A stretch of 64,000 bases of DNA, from NCBI GenBank assembly GCA_002307295.1, contig DBTY01000021.1, forward strand, positions 115,910 through 179,909, in the 5' to 3' direction. Below the pieces are notes generated by a model, which was given only the letters and a program-made list of their open reading frames with translations, was not told where the DNA came from and did not search any database. This DNA comes from Ignavibacteriales bacterium UBA1304. GTDB lineage: Bacteria > Bacteroidota > Ignavibacteria > Ignavibacteriales > Ignavibacteriaceae. Position 1 is the first letter of the stretch. Every line of letters starts with the position of its first letter. Of the stretch, positions 33,685 through 42,484 are shown one piece after another. A program made the translations under genes and the position numbers.

Positions 33685-36021
33685 ATGAGTAAAAATCTTG
33701 TTTTGGTCGAGTCTCCTTCAAAAGCTAAGACAATTAATAAGTACTTGGGACGCGATTATCATGTTGAAGCTACTGTAGGGCACATCAGGAATCTGCCTAA
33801 ATCGAAACTAGGAGTAGATACCGAACACAACTTTGAACCTCAGTATATGACTATTAGGGGCAAAGGAGATTTAATAAAAAAGATTAAAAGCTTAGCCAGC
33901 AAAAGCAGTAAAATCTTTATCGCGACCGATCCCGACCGCGAAGGAGAAGCGATTGCACAGGATATAGTCGATATTCTTACAATCCCTCCTAACGCGAGCG
34001 TTCATAGAGTTTTGTTTAATGAAATTACTAAAAATGGCGTAACTAAAGCCATGAAAGCCCCTCGAGACGTTGACGGCTATTTAGTCTCTTCGCAACGTGC
34101 TAGAAGAGTAATGGACAGAATTATTGGGTACAAAATTAGTCCGTTTCTTTGGAAAGCTATTATTGAAACTTCCGGCAGCAGCTCTTTATCGGCAGGTCGC
34201 GTTCAGTCAATAGCGCTAAAAATTATCTGCGATAGAGAAGCCGAAATTGAAAAATTTGTAACTACTGAATACTGGTCTCTTTGGGCTATATTTGAGACTG
34301 ATAAAGGCGAAAAATTTAAAGCCAAACTGTTTAAAGTTTCAGATAAAGAACTAAAACTTCCTCCTAAACCTGTTATGACCGAAGAGGAATGGAAACAGTT
34401 TCTTGTAAAACATATTGCAGCCGGAACTGAAAAAGAAGCCGCAGAACTTTTTGACAGACTGAAAAGTAAAAAAGATTTTATAATCTCTAACGTTACAAAA
34501 AAACAGACTAAGCGCAACCCTTCGGCTCCTTTCATTACCAGTTCATTGCAGGCTGAAGCCTCCAGAAGATTACGGATGCGCCCTAAACAAACAATGCTAT
34601 TAGCCCAAAAGCTATATGAAGGCATTGATATGGGAAGCGAAGGAACGGTCGGTTTAATTACTTATATGCGTACCGATTCAACGCGTCTTAGCGAAGATAT
34701 TTTGTCTGAAGCCAGAGATTATATAAAGACTACGTACGGAGAAAATTATTTGCCTCCTACGCCTAACGTATATGATAAGAAAAAAGATATTAAAGTTCAG
34801 GATGCTCACGAAGCTATTAGACCTACGTCGCTAAAATATACTCCTGAATTTGTAAAACCCTTTTTGGATAGGTCTTCGTATAATTTGTATGAATTAGTCT
34901 GGAAACGATTCGTTTCGTCTCAAATGACTCAGGCTCTTCTTGAAGTTACGGTAATTGAAATTCAGGCGGATGAGTTTATTTTTAAAGCATATGGCACTGC
35001 CGTTAACTTTAACGGATTTATGCAGGTCTATGAAGAAATTCTGGAAGCTACAGGTAAAGAAGATGATAAGGAAGAAGCAAAAAATGAAACTATTCCTTTA
35101 GGCCTTGAAAAAGACCAGAAACTTAAACTAGACGATCTGCAAAAAGCTCAGCATTTTACAAAACCGCCCGCAAGATTTACTGAAAGCTCCCTTATTAAAG
35201 AGCTTGAAAGCAACGGTATTGGCAGACCAAGCACATATTCTATGATTGTCTCTACAATTCAGGATAGAAAATATGTAGATATGATTGAACGTAAACTTAA
35301 CCCGACAATACTCGGCAAAAAGGTTAATGAAGTGTTGGTTAAAAATTTCTCTGATATTATCGCCGTAGATTTTACCGCCCGTATGGAAGGCGAGCTCGAT
35401 CTTATAGCACAGGGCGAAAGAGATTACGTTTCTGTATTAAATGAATTTTACAGTCCGTTTGCAGAAGCGTTAAAAAAAGTTGAAGATAATATTGAAAAAA
35501 TTTCGTGCGATTTATGCGGTCACGAAATGATAATGAAGATGGGCAGATTCGGAAAATTCCTTGCCTGTAGCAATTACCCTGATTGCAAAAATATTAAATC
35601 TTTCAAGGATATTTATCAGCAAAATCAGGAGCCGGAATATACCGGAGAAACATGCGAAAAATGCGGAAGCAGAACTGTTTTTAGAAATGGTAAATTCGGC
35701 CGCTTTATTGGATGCGAAAAATACCCTGAATGCGATTACGTAAAAAATATAACGTTAGACGTTAAGTGCCCTAAATGCAAAGACGGAGACGTGGTTGAAA
35801 GAAAATCGAAAAGGAATAAACTTTTTTATGGCTGCTCAAAATATCCTAATTGCGATTTTGTAGCCTGGTATAAACCTATACCTGAACCTTGTCCGGAAGG
35901 CGATTCGCCTTATATGGAACAAAGATATTCCGTTAAAAAAGGGAATTATCTAAGATGTCCTGTTTGTTCTGCCGAAGTAACAAAAAAAGAACCGGAAGCG
36001 GAAGTTGAAGAGGATGAATGA
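33685..36021 (+). CDS. topA: DNA topoisomerase I
   Basis: A 778-residue type IA topoisomerase that relaxes negatively supercoiled DNA. TOPRIM domain at the N-terminus (NLVLVESPSKAKTINKYLG, DPDREGEAIA), active-site tyrosine in GLITYMRTDSTRLS (Y about residue 328), and three full C4 zinc-ribbon repeats at the C-terminus (CDLCGHE...C-x4-C, CEKCGSR..., CPKCKDGD...) plus a fourth, partial one (CPEG...CPVC). Good start ATG after AAGGTAAAT. Overlaps the recombinase gene by 4 nt. Confidence 0.97.
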   Translation: MSKNLVLVESPSKAKTINKYLGRDYHVEATVGHIRNLPKSKLGVDTEHNFEPQYMTIRGKGDLIKKIKSLASKSSKIFIATDPDREGEAIAQDIVDILTIPPNASVHRVLFNEITKNGVTKAMKAPRDVDGYLVSSQRARRVMDRIIGYKISPFLWKAIIETSGSSSLSAGRVQSIALKIICDREAEIEKFVTTEYWSLWAIFETDKGEKFKAKLFKVSDKELKLPPKPVMTEEEWKQFLVKHIAAGTEKEAAELFDRLKSKKDFIISNVTKKQTKRNPSAPFITSSLQAEASRRLRMRPKQTMLLAQKLYEGIDMGSEGTVGLITYMRTDSTRLSEDILSEARDYIKTTYGENYLPPTPNVYDKKKDIKVQDAHEAIRPTSLKYTPEFVKPFLDRSSYNLYELVWKRFVSSQMTQALLEVTVIEIQADEFIFKAYGTAVNFNGFMQVYEEILEATGKEDDKEEAKNETIPLGLEKDQKLKLDDLQKAQHFTKPPARFTESSLIKELESNGIGRPSTYSMIVSTIQDRKYVDMIERKLNPTILGKKVNEVLVKNFSDIIAVDFTARMEGELDLIAQGERDYVSVLNEFYSPFAEALKKVEDNIEKISCDLCGHEMIMKMGRFGKFLACSNYPDCKNIKSFKDIYQQNQEPEYTGETCEKCGSRTVFRNGKFGRFIGCEKYPECDYVKNITLDVKCPKCKDGDVVERKSKRNKLFYGCSKYPNCDFVAWYKPIPEPCPEGDSPYMEQRYSVKKGNYLRCPVCSAEVTKKEPEAEVEEDE

Positions 36022-36905
36022 AAGATATAATCTTATCTGAAATTATTACTGAGTTTATTAGTAATTTGGAGAATATCAAAAGGTATTCTCCAAATACTTT
36101 AAAAGCTTACAAAAAAGACCTTGAGCAGTTTCAGTATTATTGCGCTCTAAATGAAAAAGATGTAATAAATAAAATTTCAGAAAGATTTATTAAAGCTTAT
36201 ATTGGGGAATTAAACGAAGAAGGAATTGAAAAAATTTCTATTGCCAGAAAGCTTACTGTAATAAGAGTTTTCTTTAAATATGCATTTATGAACGATTATA
36301 TTGAAATGAATCCCGCCGGAGCTTTGTCTAACCCTAAAGTAAAAAGAAAATTACCAGAAATTATTTCTGAAAATACATTTATTGAACTTCAGGAAAAAGT
36401 TGACGATAATAAAGATGAAAAGTTAGTGAAAGCCGTATTGGAAATCCTATATGGCTGCGCATTGAGAGTCTCGGAAGTTTGCAGCCTTAATTATGGCGAC
36501 GTAGATTTAAACCAATGTATTATCCGAGTGTTCGGTAAAGGCAGTAAAATGCGAATTGTTCCAATCGGAACAAAATCATTAGATACAATTTTAGATTATA
36601 TTGGCGATAAAAAAATACTTGGTAAAAATGAACCATTTTTTGTAAATTCAAAAGGGAAAAGAATATATCCCAGAATGGTTTATAATTTTGTAAAAAGCAA
36701 TTTATCTAAGGTGACTGAAATAGCTAAAAAGAGTCCGCATATATTACGCCATAGCGCAGCAACGCATATGCTTGACAGAGGCGCAGATCTAAGAGTTGTA
36801 AAAGAAATTCTGGGGCATGAGAATCTATCAACAACGCAAATTTATACGCATGTAAGTATTGAGAGGCTAAAAAGCGCGTATAAAAATGCTCATCCTAAAT
36901 CTTAA
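36018..36905 (+). CDS. xerD: Tyrosine recombinase XerC/XerD
   Basis: A 295-residue site-specific recombinase that resolves chromosome dimers at dif. N-terminal SAM-like core-binding domain (KRYSPNTLKAYKKDL), then the catalytic domain with R150 (CALRVSEV), Lys in the KGSK region, H241-xx-R244 (HILRHSAATH), H267 (LGHENL), and the nucleophile Y276 (TTQIYTHVS). All six catalytic residues are present. Direct topA coupling (ATGA) and lack of phage genes argue for a chromosomal Xer rather than a mobile integrase. XerC versus XerD cannot be decided. Confidence 0.93.
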   Translation: MKDIILSEIITEFISNLENIKRYSPNTLKAYKKDLEQFQYYCALNEKDVINKISERFIKAYIGELNEEGIEKISIARKLTVIRVFFKYAFMNDYIEMNPAGALSNPKVKRKLPEIISENTFIELQEKVDDNKDEKLVKAVLEILYGCALRVSEVCSLNYGDVDLNQCIIRVFGKGSKMRIVPIGTKSLDTILDYIGDKKILGKNEPFFVNSKGKRIYPRMVYNFVKSNLSKVTEIAKKSPHILRHSAATHMLDRGADLRVVKEILGHENLSTTQIYTHVSIERLKSAYKNAHPKS

Positions 36906-36926
36906 TCAAATTATAAGGAGCTAAAT

Positions 36927-37238
36927 ATGAACATTACAATAACAGCCCGTAAGTTTAAAGCGCATGATTCCTTAAAGGAATTCATTACCGATGAAGTTCA
37001 ATCGTTAGAAAAGTTCTTTGATGAGATAATGAAGGCTGAAGTAATTTTAAGTTTTCAGCCGAACAAGGATAGCGTTAAAGTAGCGGAAATTTTACTTAGT
37101 ATTCCTGGTCAACAATTAACTGCCACAGGAGAAACTGAAGATTTTAAAAAATCTGTAACGGCCTGCATCGAAAAACTCGGAAGGCAGTTAGAAAAAGTTA
37201 AAACTAAACGTACTGCGAGACCAAATGATCAGGATTGA
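36927..37238 (+). CDS. hpf: Short ribosome hibernation promoting factor
   Basis: A 103-residue protein of the HPF/RaiA/YfiA family (S30AE), which binds the 30S A/P site and stalls translation in stationary phase. The N-terminal ITARKFKAHDSLKEFITDEV and VAEILLSIPGQQLTATGETEDFKKSVTACIEKL are family hallmarks. The C-terminal dimerisation domain of long HPF is missing, so this is the short form. AAGGAG lies 9 nt before the ATG, a strong ribosome site. Overlaps hprK by 14 nt. Confidence 0.93.
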   Translation: MNITITARKFKAHDSLKEFITDEVQSLEKFFDEIMKAEVILSFQPNKDSVKVAEILLSIPGQQLTATGETEDFKKSVTACIEKLGRQLEKVKTKRTARPNDQD

Positions 37239-38238
37239 CCAAAAAGCCATTTCGCGCAAAGAAGATATCACTGTTCGTTTTTTGTATGAAAATTCAAAAG
37301 ACAAATTTAAACTGACGCTTTTAAGCGACGAATCCGGCTTTGAAAGAAAGATTAATGAACAAAACTTACACAGACCCGGCTTAGCTTTAGCCGGGTTTGT
37401 GGATTTATTTTCTTACTCGCGGGTTCAGGTTTTTGGCAATACCGAAATGCAATATCTCTCTCAATTAGATTCTGAAAAAAGAACTGAATCTTTGCGGCGG
37501 ATATTTCAGTTCAGTATTCCTTGCATAATATTAACCGACGGCAACGCTTCGTTTCCGGAAATGATCGACTTGGTAAACGAATATAACATACCGCTTTTTT
37601 CGTCTCCTTACTCTACGACTAAAATAGTCTATTTAATAACTGATTTTCTTGACGATCAGTTTGCGCCGCGGGTATCAATGCACGGTTCGTTTGTCGACGT
37701 GTACGGAGTGGGCATTCTGTTTGTTGGCAAATCTGGAATTGGCAAAAGCGAAGTAACTTTAGACTTAATTGAAAGGGGACACCGGTTAGTGGCCGACGAT
37801 GTAATTATCCTTACAAAAAAAGGGGAGGGGATACTTATGGGAACAGGAACTAATCTCGCCCGTCATTACATGGAAATAAGAGGACTTGGATTAATTGATA
37901 TTGCCAAAATTTTTGGCATTAGAGCTATCCGGTATCAAAAACGCCTTGAGATAATTGTAGAGTTGGAAATCTGGGATAGCACTGAAGAATATACCCGCAC
38001 GGGACTTGACGAACAGGTTTATTCTATTTTAAATGTAGACCTGCCTTATATTAAACTCCCTATAATTCCCGGTAAAAACATTACGGTTATTTCTGAAGTT
38101 ATCTGCCTTAACCATGTTTTGAAGAATTACGGATATAATTCTTCGCAGGTATTTCAGGATAAATTAAACGATCTTTTAACAAAAAAGAAGACAAAAGATA
38201 TACGAGGAGTCGATTATTTTGAGCATGATTTTGAATAA
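37225..38238 (+). CDS. hprK: HPr kinase/phosphorylase
   Basis: A 337-residue bifunctional Ser kinase/phosphorylase acting on HPr in Firmicutes catabolite control. Walker A GKSGIGKS at residues 168-175, followed by HRLVADDVIIL and the family signature MEIRGLGLIDI. Outside Firmicutes its target is often unclear, and no HPr or other PTS component is in this window. It overlaps hpf (14 nt) so they are cotranscribed, as in some proteobacterial rpoN-hpf-pts clusters. Catalytic His and Asp look intact. Confidence 0.93.
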   Translation: MIRIDQKAISRKEDITVRFLYENSKDKFKLTLLSDESGFERKINEQNLHRPGLALAGFVDLFSYSRVQVFGNTEMQYLSQLDSEKRTESLRRIFQFSIPCIILTDGNASFPEMIDLVNEYNIPLFSSPYSTTKIVYLITDFLDDQFAPRVSMHGSFVDVYGVGILFVGKSGIGKSEVTLDLIERGHRLVADDVIILTKKGEGILMGTGTNLARHYMEIRGLGLIDIAKIFGIRAIRYQKRLEIIVELEIWDSTEEYTRTGLDEQVYSILNVDLPYIKLPIIPGKNITVISEVICLNHVLKNYGYNSSQVFQDKLNDLLTKKKTKDIRGVDYFEHDFE

Positions 38239-38255
38239 AATAAATATTAATACTC

Positions 38256-38284
38256 TTGACAACTAATATTTTATTATTTATGTT
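38256..38284 (+). promoter_or_regulatory. Possible sigma-70-like promoter for M23 peptidase
   Basis: TTGACA (38256-38261), 17-nt spacer, TATGTT (38279-38284), in the 60-nt gap after hprK; the peptidase ATG is at 38299. Spacing is ideal, but the organism appears to use Bacteroidota-style promoters, so this remains tentative. Confidence 0.3.
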
Positions 38285-38298
38285 GCTCATCTAAAATT

Positions 38299-39222
38299 AT
38301 GAAGAATTTATATTATTTTTCTAAACGCGATTTGCGGTTTATAGAAATAAAGAATTACAAAAAAAAGTTTATTACGCTAATTTTAGGTTCGTTCTTTCTT
38401 ATAAGCGGATTGATATTTGGGAGCTACTCATTAACGAGAGCATTATTAAATTCAGATTTTAGTTTTTCTGGAAGCAGCGATAAAAAAGCGCTCACATCAC
38501 AAGTTAAATATCTTGTGACGTCTTTAGATAAGATGAAAAAAGAATTAGACAATATGTCTAAATTTAATAATGAACTAAGAATAGCGGCAAATTTACCCCC
38601 AATATCCGCTGAAGAAAGAAAGCTTGGAACTGGCGGCGGTTCTTTTGATAATTCTTTAGATTTTCTTAAATCGCCATCGGAGCTTAAAATTAAAGAAGCT
38701 CTGAATTATGTTGATAATATTGCGAAAAAAATTGAGTTCGAAAAATCAAATAATTTAGAGATTTCGAATACTATTAAGCAAAACGCAAAGCTTTTTGAGG
38801 CTATGCCGGCAATTAAACCAGCCGACGGAGTAGTTGAAGAGCATGGGTTTGGAATGAGAATGCACCCAATTCTTCATGTTATGCAAATGCATGAAGGAAT
38901 TGATATTGCCGTTAATATTGGAACCCCGGTACATGCTACGGGAAAAGGCGTAGTTGATTTTGTTGGAAGCAAAGGCGGGTATGGAAACGCAGTTGAAATT
39001 GACCACGGGTTTGGATATAGAACGGTTTACGGGCATCTTTCTAAAACTCTTGTTCAGCAAGGTCAAAAAGTTTCCCGGGGCGACATAATCGCCGAGTCTG
39101 GCAATACTGGTTTATCTACCGGCCCTCATTTGCATTATGAAGTTGAACATGATGGCGTTAAACTGGATCCTATGGGTTTTTTCTTTGATGATTCCGGTTT
39201 CTTTGAATATGCGAAAAAATAA
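38299..39222 (+). CDS. M23 family metallopeptidase
   Basis: A 307-residue membrane-anchored LytM-type peptidoglycan hydrolase. One transmembrane segment near residues 24-44 after a basic start, a helical or coiled-coil linker (about 55-165), then the M23 domain with the zinc motif MHEGIDIA (HxxxD), and HLHYEV at the end of the active site. It would cleave peptide crosslinks or regulate division amidases. Starts after a short gap downstream of hprK. Confidence 0.92.
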   Translation: MKNLYYFSKRDLRFIEIKNYKKKFITLILGSFFLISGLIFGSYSLTRALLNSDFSFSGSSDKKALTSQVKYLVTSLDKMKKELDNMSKFNNELRIAANLPPISAEERKLGTGGGSFDNSLDFLKSPSELKIKEALNYVDNIAKKIEFEKSNNLEISNTIKQNAKLFEAMPAIKPADGVVEEHGFGMRMHPILHVMQMHEGIDIAVNIGTPVHATGKGVVDFVGSKGGYGNAVEIDHGFGYRTVYGHLSKTLVQQGQKVSRGDIIAESGNTGLSTGPHLHYEVEHDGVKLDPMGFFFDDSGFFEYAKK

Positions 39223-39239
39223 CTTTTTGGAGATATTAA

Positions 39240-39461
39240 ATGATTTGGACAGTAGAACTTGCTACTTATTTGGATGACGCTCCCTGGCCTGCAACGCGCG
39301 ATGAATTATTAGACTATGCTGATAGAATTGGAGCTCCATTAGAGGTTATGGAAAACCTTCAAGAGCTTGAAGATTCTGAAGAGCCTTATGAATCAATTGA
39401 AGATATATGGCCTGATTATCCTTCAGATGACGACTATTATTACAACGAAGATGAGTTTTGA
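39240..39461 (+). CDS. DUF2795 domain-containing small acidic protein
   Basis: A 73-residue, very acidic protein (C-terminus DDDYYYNEDEF). The core MIWTVELATYLDDAPWPATRDELLDYA matches DUF2795 (a short HTH-like fold; the quoted stretch is split in the family at DAPWP). Found across Chlorobi and Ignavibacteria as a conserved hypothetical. A terminator directly follows the stop codon. Function unknown. Confidence 0.85.
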   Translation: MIWTVELATYLDDAPWPATRDELLDYADRIGAPLEVMENLQELEDSEEPYESIEDIWPDYPSDDDYYYNEDEF

Positions 39462-39465
39462 TTCT

Positions 39466-39490
39466 AGGAGCTTTTAGCTCCTTTTTTTTT
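39466..39490 (+). terminator. Rho-independent terminator after DUF2795 gene
   Basis: AGGAGCT (39466-39472), loop TTT, AGCTCCT (39476-39482), then a run of T to 39490. It lies 4 nt after the DUF2795 stop and ends just 8 nt before the holB start, so holB translation begins right after the termination site. Confidence 0.9.
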
Positions 39491-39498
39491 ATATACAT

Positions 39499-40599
39499 TT
39501 GGAAAAAGTAACTGGACAAATAGCCGTTAAAAACTCTCTTTTGAGTTTAATAAATTCAGGGAAGATTCCTCACGCGTTTCTTTTCAGCGGAACTGTAGGC
39601 GTAGGTAAGGAATTTATGGCTATTGAGTTCGCTAAAAAAGTATGCGAAAAATTCAGCTCGCCGGAAGAGTTAAATAAAACAATTCATGCTATTTCTAATT
39701 TTAACGAACCTTACCTTAAGTTTATATTTCCTTTGCCTCGCGGTAAAAATGAGTCCGAAGACAGCGGCCCGTTAGAAAAACTATCTAACGATGAAATTCA
39801 GACTGTCAAAGACGAACTTGCCAAAAAAATTGTTAATCCTTATTATAAGCTTAAAATACCTAAAGCCAACAACATTAAGGTTAGTAGCATACGCGAAATA
39901 AAGAAGTTTACAGCTCTAAACTATGACGACATACCTTATCGTTTTATTGTTATTACCGATGCTGAAATGATGAACGAGCCTTCACAAAACGCGCTACTTA
40001 AAAGTCTTGAAGAACCGCCTGCAGGAGTTATTTTTATACTTATTACGTCAAACCTTTCCAGAATTAGGGAAACCATTTTATCCCGCTGCTGGCACATGCA
40101 TTTTTCACCGCTGGCAAACAGCGATGTGGCCAAAATACTTGAGGAGCATTTTGAGTGCGACGCAAACCTGGCTAATATGGTAGCGAATTTCTCAAACGGC
40201 TCCGTACACGAAGCTTTACGGCTGATTGAGCATGACTTTACCGAGCTTTTGAATAAAACGGTTTTATTTCTAAGATATTCGCTTGGACGGAAATACCATT
40301 CAGCGCTTAAAGAAATTAATTCGTTAAACGATATTAATGGAATACAATCAATAAAATTATTAATTAGATTAATAATTTATTGGTTCAACGATTTTGAAAA
40401 ACTCAGACGGGGATATGAAAATGATTTTTATTTTACAGAACAATATGAAACATTCAGTAAATTTTACAAAAGATATCCAAACATAAAGACGACAGAACTC
40501 ATCACAAATCTAGAAAAACTATCTGAATTATCAGAACAAAACTTAAACCTGAATATTATCATTATAAACATAGTATTTGAGCTTTCTAACATAATCTAA
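39499..40599 (+). CDS. holB: DNA polymerase III subunit delta-prime
   Basis: A 366-residue clamp-loader subunit. The N-terminal AAA+ domain has a degenerate Walker A (GTVGVGKEF; Glu replaces Ser/Thr), normal for delta-prime, which does not bind ATP. Typical are PSQNALLKSLEEPPAGVIF and SRIRETILSRCW. The Cys cluster that binds zinc in most HolB is absent. TTG start (LEKVTGQIAVKN) fits the usual N-terminus. It is the last gene before a 387-nt spacer, so the operon ends here. Confidence 0.9.
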   Translation: MEKVTGQIAVKNSLLSLINSGKIPHAFLFSGTVGVGKEFMAIEFAKKVCEKFSSPEELNKTIHAISNFNEPYLKFIFPLPRGKNESEDSGPLEKLSNDEIQTVKDELAKKIVNPYYKLKIPKANNIKVSSIREIKKFTALNYDDIPYRFIVITDAEMMNEPSQNALLKSLEEPPAGVIFILITSNLSRIRETILSRCWHMHFSPLANSDVAKILEEHFECDANLANMVANFSNGSVHEALRLIEHDFTELLNKTVLFLRYSLGRKYHSALKEINSLNDINGIQSIKLLIRLIIYWFNDFEKLRRGYENDFYFTEQYETFSKFYKRYPNIKTTELITNLEKLSELSEQNLNLNIIIINIVFELSNII

Positions 40600-40850
40600 A
40601 TATTCATTCTTTCCGATAATGTATATTATGTAAACTATATAGTATGGTAGGATTCCTAATTTTACTAATTATTATTAGCTACAAACAGCATCTCTTTCTA
40701 AGCATTACAACTCTCTCCTACTAGCGCTCATTAAATTACTATTGATTATTATTTCGGAGACATAGCATTAGAAATGTTTTCTCCTCACATAAAAACATAT
40801 TATACTTCTTCGAAAAAAAATGTTATCTAATTGGTTGGCGCTGTTTTGTA

Positions 40851-40873
40851 GCGGCGGACTTTCAGTCTGCCGC
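40851..40873. repeat. GC-rich hairpin repeat
   Basis: Arms GCGGCGGACT (40851-40860) and AGTCTGCCGC (40864-40873), loop TTC, one G-T wobble. The sequence type (GTAGCGGCGGACTTTCAGTCTGCCGC) is familiar as an intergenic dispersed repeat in environmental genomes. The next 24 nt (ATTCCCACTTTCGATGGAAT) form a second, imperfect hairpin resembling the ATTCC...GGAATGAC repeat type. Confidence 0.6.
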
Positions 40874-40941
40874 ATGAATTCCCACTTTCGATGGAATGAC
40901 GTATTTTAATAAAGCTTTTTTATACGTGTATTTATCAAGAA

Positions 40942-40970
40942 GTCACATTGTGTGATAGTCAAAATGTGAC
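40942..40970 (+). repeat. Palindromic repeat, copy 3
   Basis: 29 nt, GTCACATT-GTGTGATAGTCAA-AATGTGAC, followed by TAAA. Shares the frame GTCA...GATAGTC.A...TGAC-TAAA with copy 1 at 13243, but three stem pairs differ and all differences are compensated. It ends 16 nt after the ftsY stop (on the convergent strand). Confidence 0.75.
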
Positions 40971-40986
40971 TAAACATCAACGCTTC

Positions 40987-41922
40987 CTACTTCTCAAATA
41001 AAGCGGAAACGAACATACTCGGATCAAAATCCTGAAGATCGGTAATGCCTTCGCCAACGCCAATATATTTTACAGGTATCTGCATTTTTGAACTTATTTG
41101 GAATATTACGCCGCCTTTAGCAGTGCCGTCAAGTTTGGTGATAATCAGACCGCTAATATCTGTAACTTTGGCAAATTCCTCCGCCTGAATAATAGCGTTT
41201 TGGCCGTTATTGCCGTCTAAAACTAAAAACGTATCGTTGGGAGCATGCGGCAACAATTTATTAATTACGCGTTTAATTTTGTTAAGCTCGTCCATTAAGT
41301 TGGTTTTATTATGCAACCTTCCGGCGGTGTCTATCAAAACCACATCGGCATTATCCTTAATTGCCTGGTTTACAGTTTCAAAAGCGACTGAAGATGGGTC
41401 CGTGTTTGTCCCTTTTTCTACAATCTGCACGTCGGCTCTTTTAGCCCAGACTTCTAACTGTTCGTTAGCGGCCGCTCTAAACGTATCCGCCGCGCCGACT
41501 ATAACTTTGTACCCGGCCTGCTTAAAATTGTTAGCCAGCTTTCCAATAGTAGTCGTCTTCCCCGCCCCGTTTATGCCTACGACTAAAATAACATAAGGTT
41601 TATTTTTTTCAATTTCAGAGTTTATATCTTTTGTTGAAGCAGTTAAAGTAGAAGACAATTCCGATTTAATAATTTCAATTAAATTAACGTCGCTTCGGTC
41701 TTTTTCGCTTTTAAGTCTTTTCCGGGCTTCTTCTAAAATTTTTTCCGTAGTATCGTAGCCAATATCCGAAGATAAAAGAATCTCCTCTATTTCGTCAAGA
41801 GTAGCTTCGTCTATAACGGCCTTTCCGGTTACAACTTCAGTGATTTTATTTACTATCTTATCGCGGGTTTTGTTAAGCCCTTCTTTCAGTTTATCAAAAT
41901 TCAGGTTCTTAAATAGATTCAT
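40987..41922 (-). CDS. ftsY: Signal recognition particle receptor FtsY
   Basis: A 311-residue SRP GTPase that docks ribosome-nascent chain complexes at the membrane. N domain (about residues 1-90), then the G domain with GINGAGKTTTIGKLA (G1), AADTFRAAANEQL (I-box/G2), LIDTAGRLHNKTNL (G3), ITKLDGTAKGG (G4), and GVGEGITDLQDFDPSMFV (G5). The acidic A domain is short or missing, as in many Bacteroidota. Overlaps pgsA by 14 nt on the same strand. Confidence 0.96.
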   Translation of the reverse strand: MNLFKNLNFDKLKEGLNKTRDKIVNKITEVVTGKAVIDEATLDEIEEILLSSDIGYDTTEKILEEARKRLKSEKDRSDVNLIEIIKSELSSTLTASTKDINSEIEKNKPYVILVVGINGAGKTTTIGKLANNFKQAGYKVIVGAADTFRAAANEQLEVWAKRADVQIVEKGTNTDPSSVAFETVNQAIKDNADVVLIDTAGRLHNKTNLMDELNKIKRVINKLLPHAPNDTFLVLDGNNGQNAIIQAEEFAKVTDISGLIITKLDGTAKGGVIFQISSKMQIPVKYIGVGEGITDLQDFDPSMFVSALFEK

Positions 41923-42484
41923 TATTTCTTTTAAAAAACTCCATTCCTCTTATAAAATATGCAATTAGAGAAGCAAAAATAAGTACTATGCTTGAATAAT
42001 AGAAAAATATATAAGCAAAACCGTTAACATTTGCCTGTACAAGCGTTAAGACTATTACAAGTCCAATGAATATAACGGTAATTTTACCTAAATAATTAGA
42101 CGGAAGCACCCTGCCAATTTTTTTTGAAAGGAGAATTCCGCCTACAAAAATCAAAATATCTCTTCCAATTACTAAGAAAAAATAGTAACAAGGAATAAGT
42201 CCAAGTAAAAACAATTTAATAACGATGGCGCTTACTACGACCTTATCAGCAAACGGATCAATAATTTTACCTAGCTCGGTTACTTCGCCAAACTTACGAG
42301 CTAAATAACCATCTGTAATATCCGTTAGATATGCCAACAAACAAACCGCCAAGGCCATTGCCCTGTATTTGCTTTCTCCCAATCTTTCAAGCAAAAACCA
42401 TAAAGGTATTGCTAAAAATATTCTTAAAAAACTAATACAGTTTGATTTAGTGAAAATATCTTTTTTGCTAAATGAACTTATCAT
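41909..42484 (-). CDS. pgsA: CDP-diacylglycerol-glycerol-3-phosphate 3-phosphatidyltransferase
   Basis: A 191-residue membrane enzyme that makes phosphatidylglycerol phosphate, the first committed step of acidic phospholipid synthesis. The CDP-alcohol phosphatidyltransferase motif DITDGYLARKFGEVTELGKIIDPFADK fits DGxxAR-x8-G-x3-D-x3-D (the motif runs over residues about 56-82). Six hydrophobic segments. Its ATG overlaps the S8 protease stop (ATGA) and its 3' end overlaps ftsY. Confidence 0.92.
   Translation of the reverse strand: MISSFSKKDIFTKSNCISFLRIFLAIPLWFLLERLGESKYRAMALAVCLLAYLTDITDGYLARKFGEVTELGKIIDPFADKVVVSAIVIKLFLLGLIPCYYFFLVIGRDILIFVGGILLSKKIGRVLPSNYLGKITVIFIGLVIVLTLVQANVNGFAYIFFYYSSIVLIFASLIAYFIRGMEFFKRNNESI

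Larger units (their letters stand above)
40600..40986. other. Intergenic spacer with clustered hairpin repeats
   Basis: 387 nt without a credible gene, between holB (plus) and ftsY (minus), which are convergent. The first 240 nt are AT-rich with a weak ATGTTTT/AAAACAT stem. From 40851 there are three consecutive palindromic elements: 40851-40873, an imperfect 40878-40897, and 40942-40970. No promoter or RNA gene identified. Confidence 0.7.

Noticed and set aside
34203..34625. 140-codon minus-strand frame inside topA
   Set aside because: Shadow of the conserved topoisomerase coding sequence.
36018..36905. Integrase of a mobile element
   Set aside because: All catalytic residues fit, but it is translationally coupled to topA, lies in a core operon and has no att-like repeats or phage genes, so chromosomal Xer is the better call.
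40600..40986. CRISPR array or small RNA in the holB-ftsY spacer
   Set aside because: Only three unlike hairpins, no regular direct repeats with spacers and no cas genes anywhere in the window.
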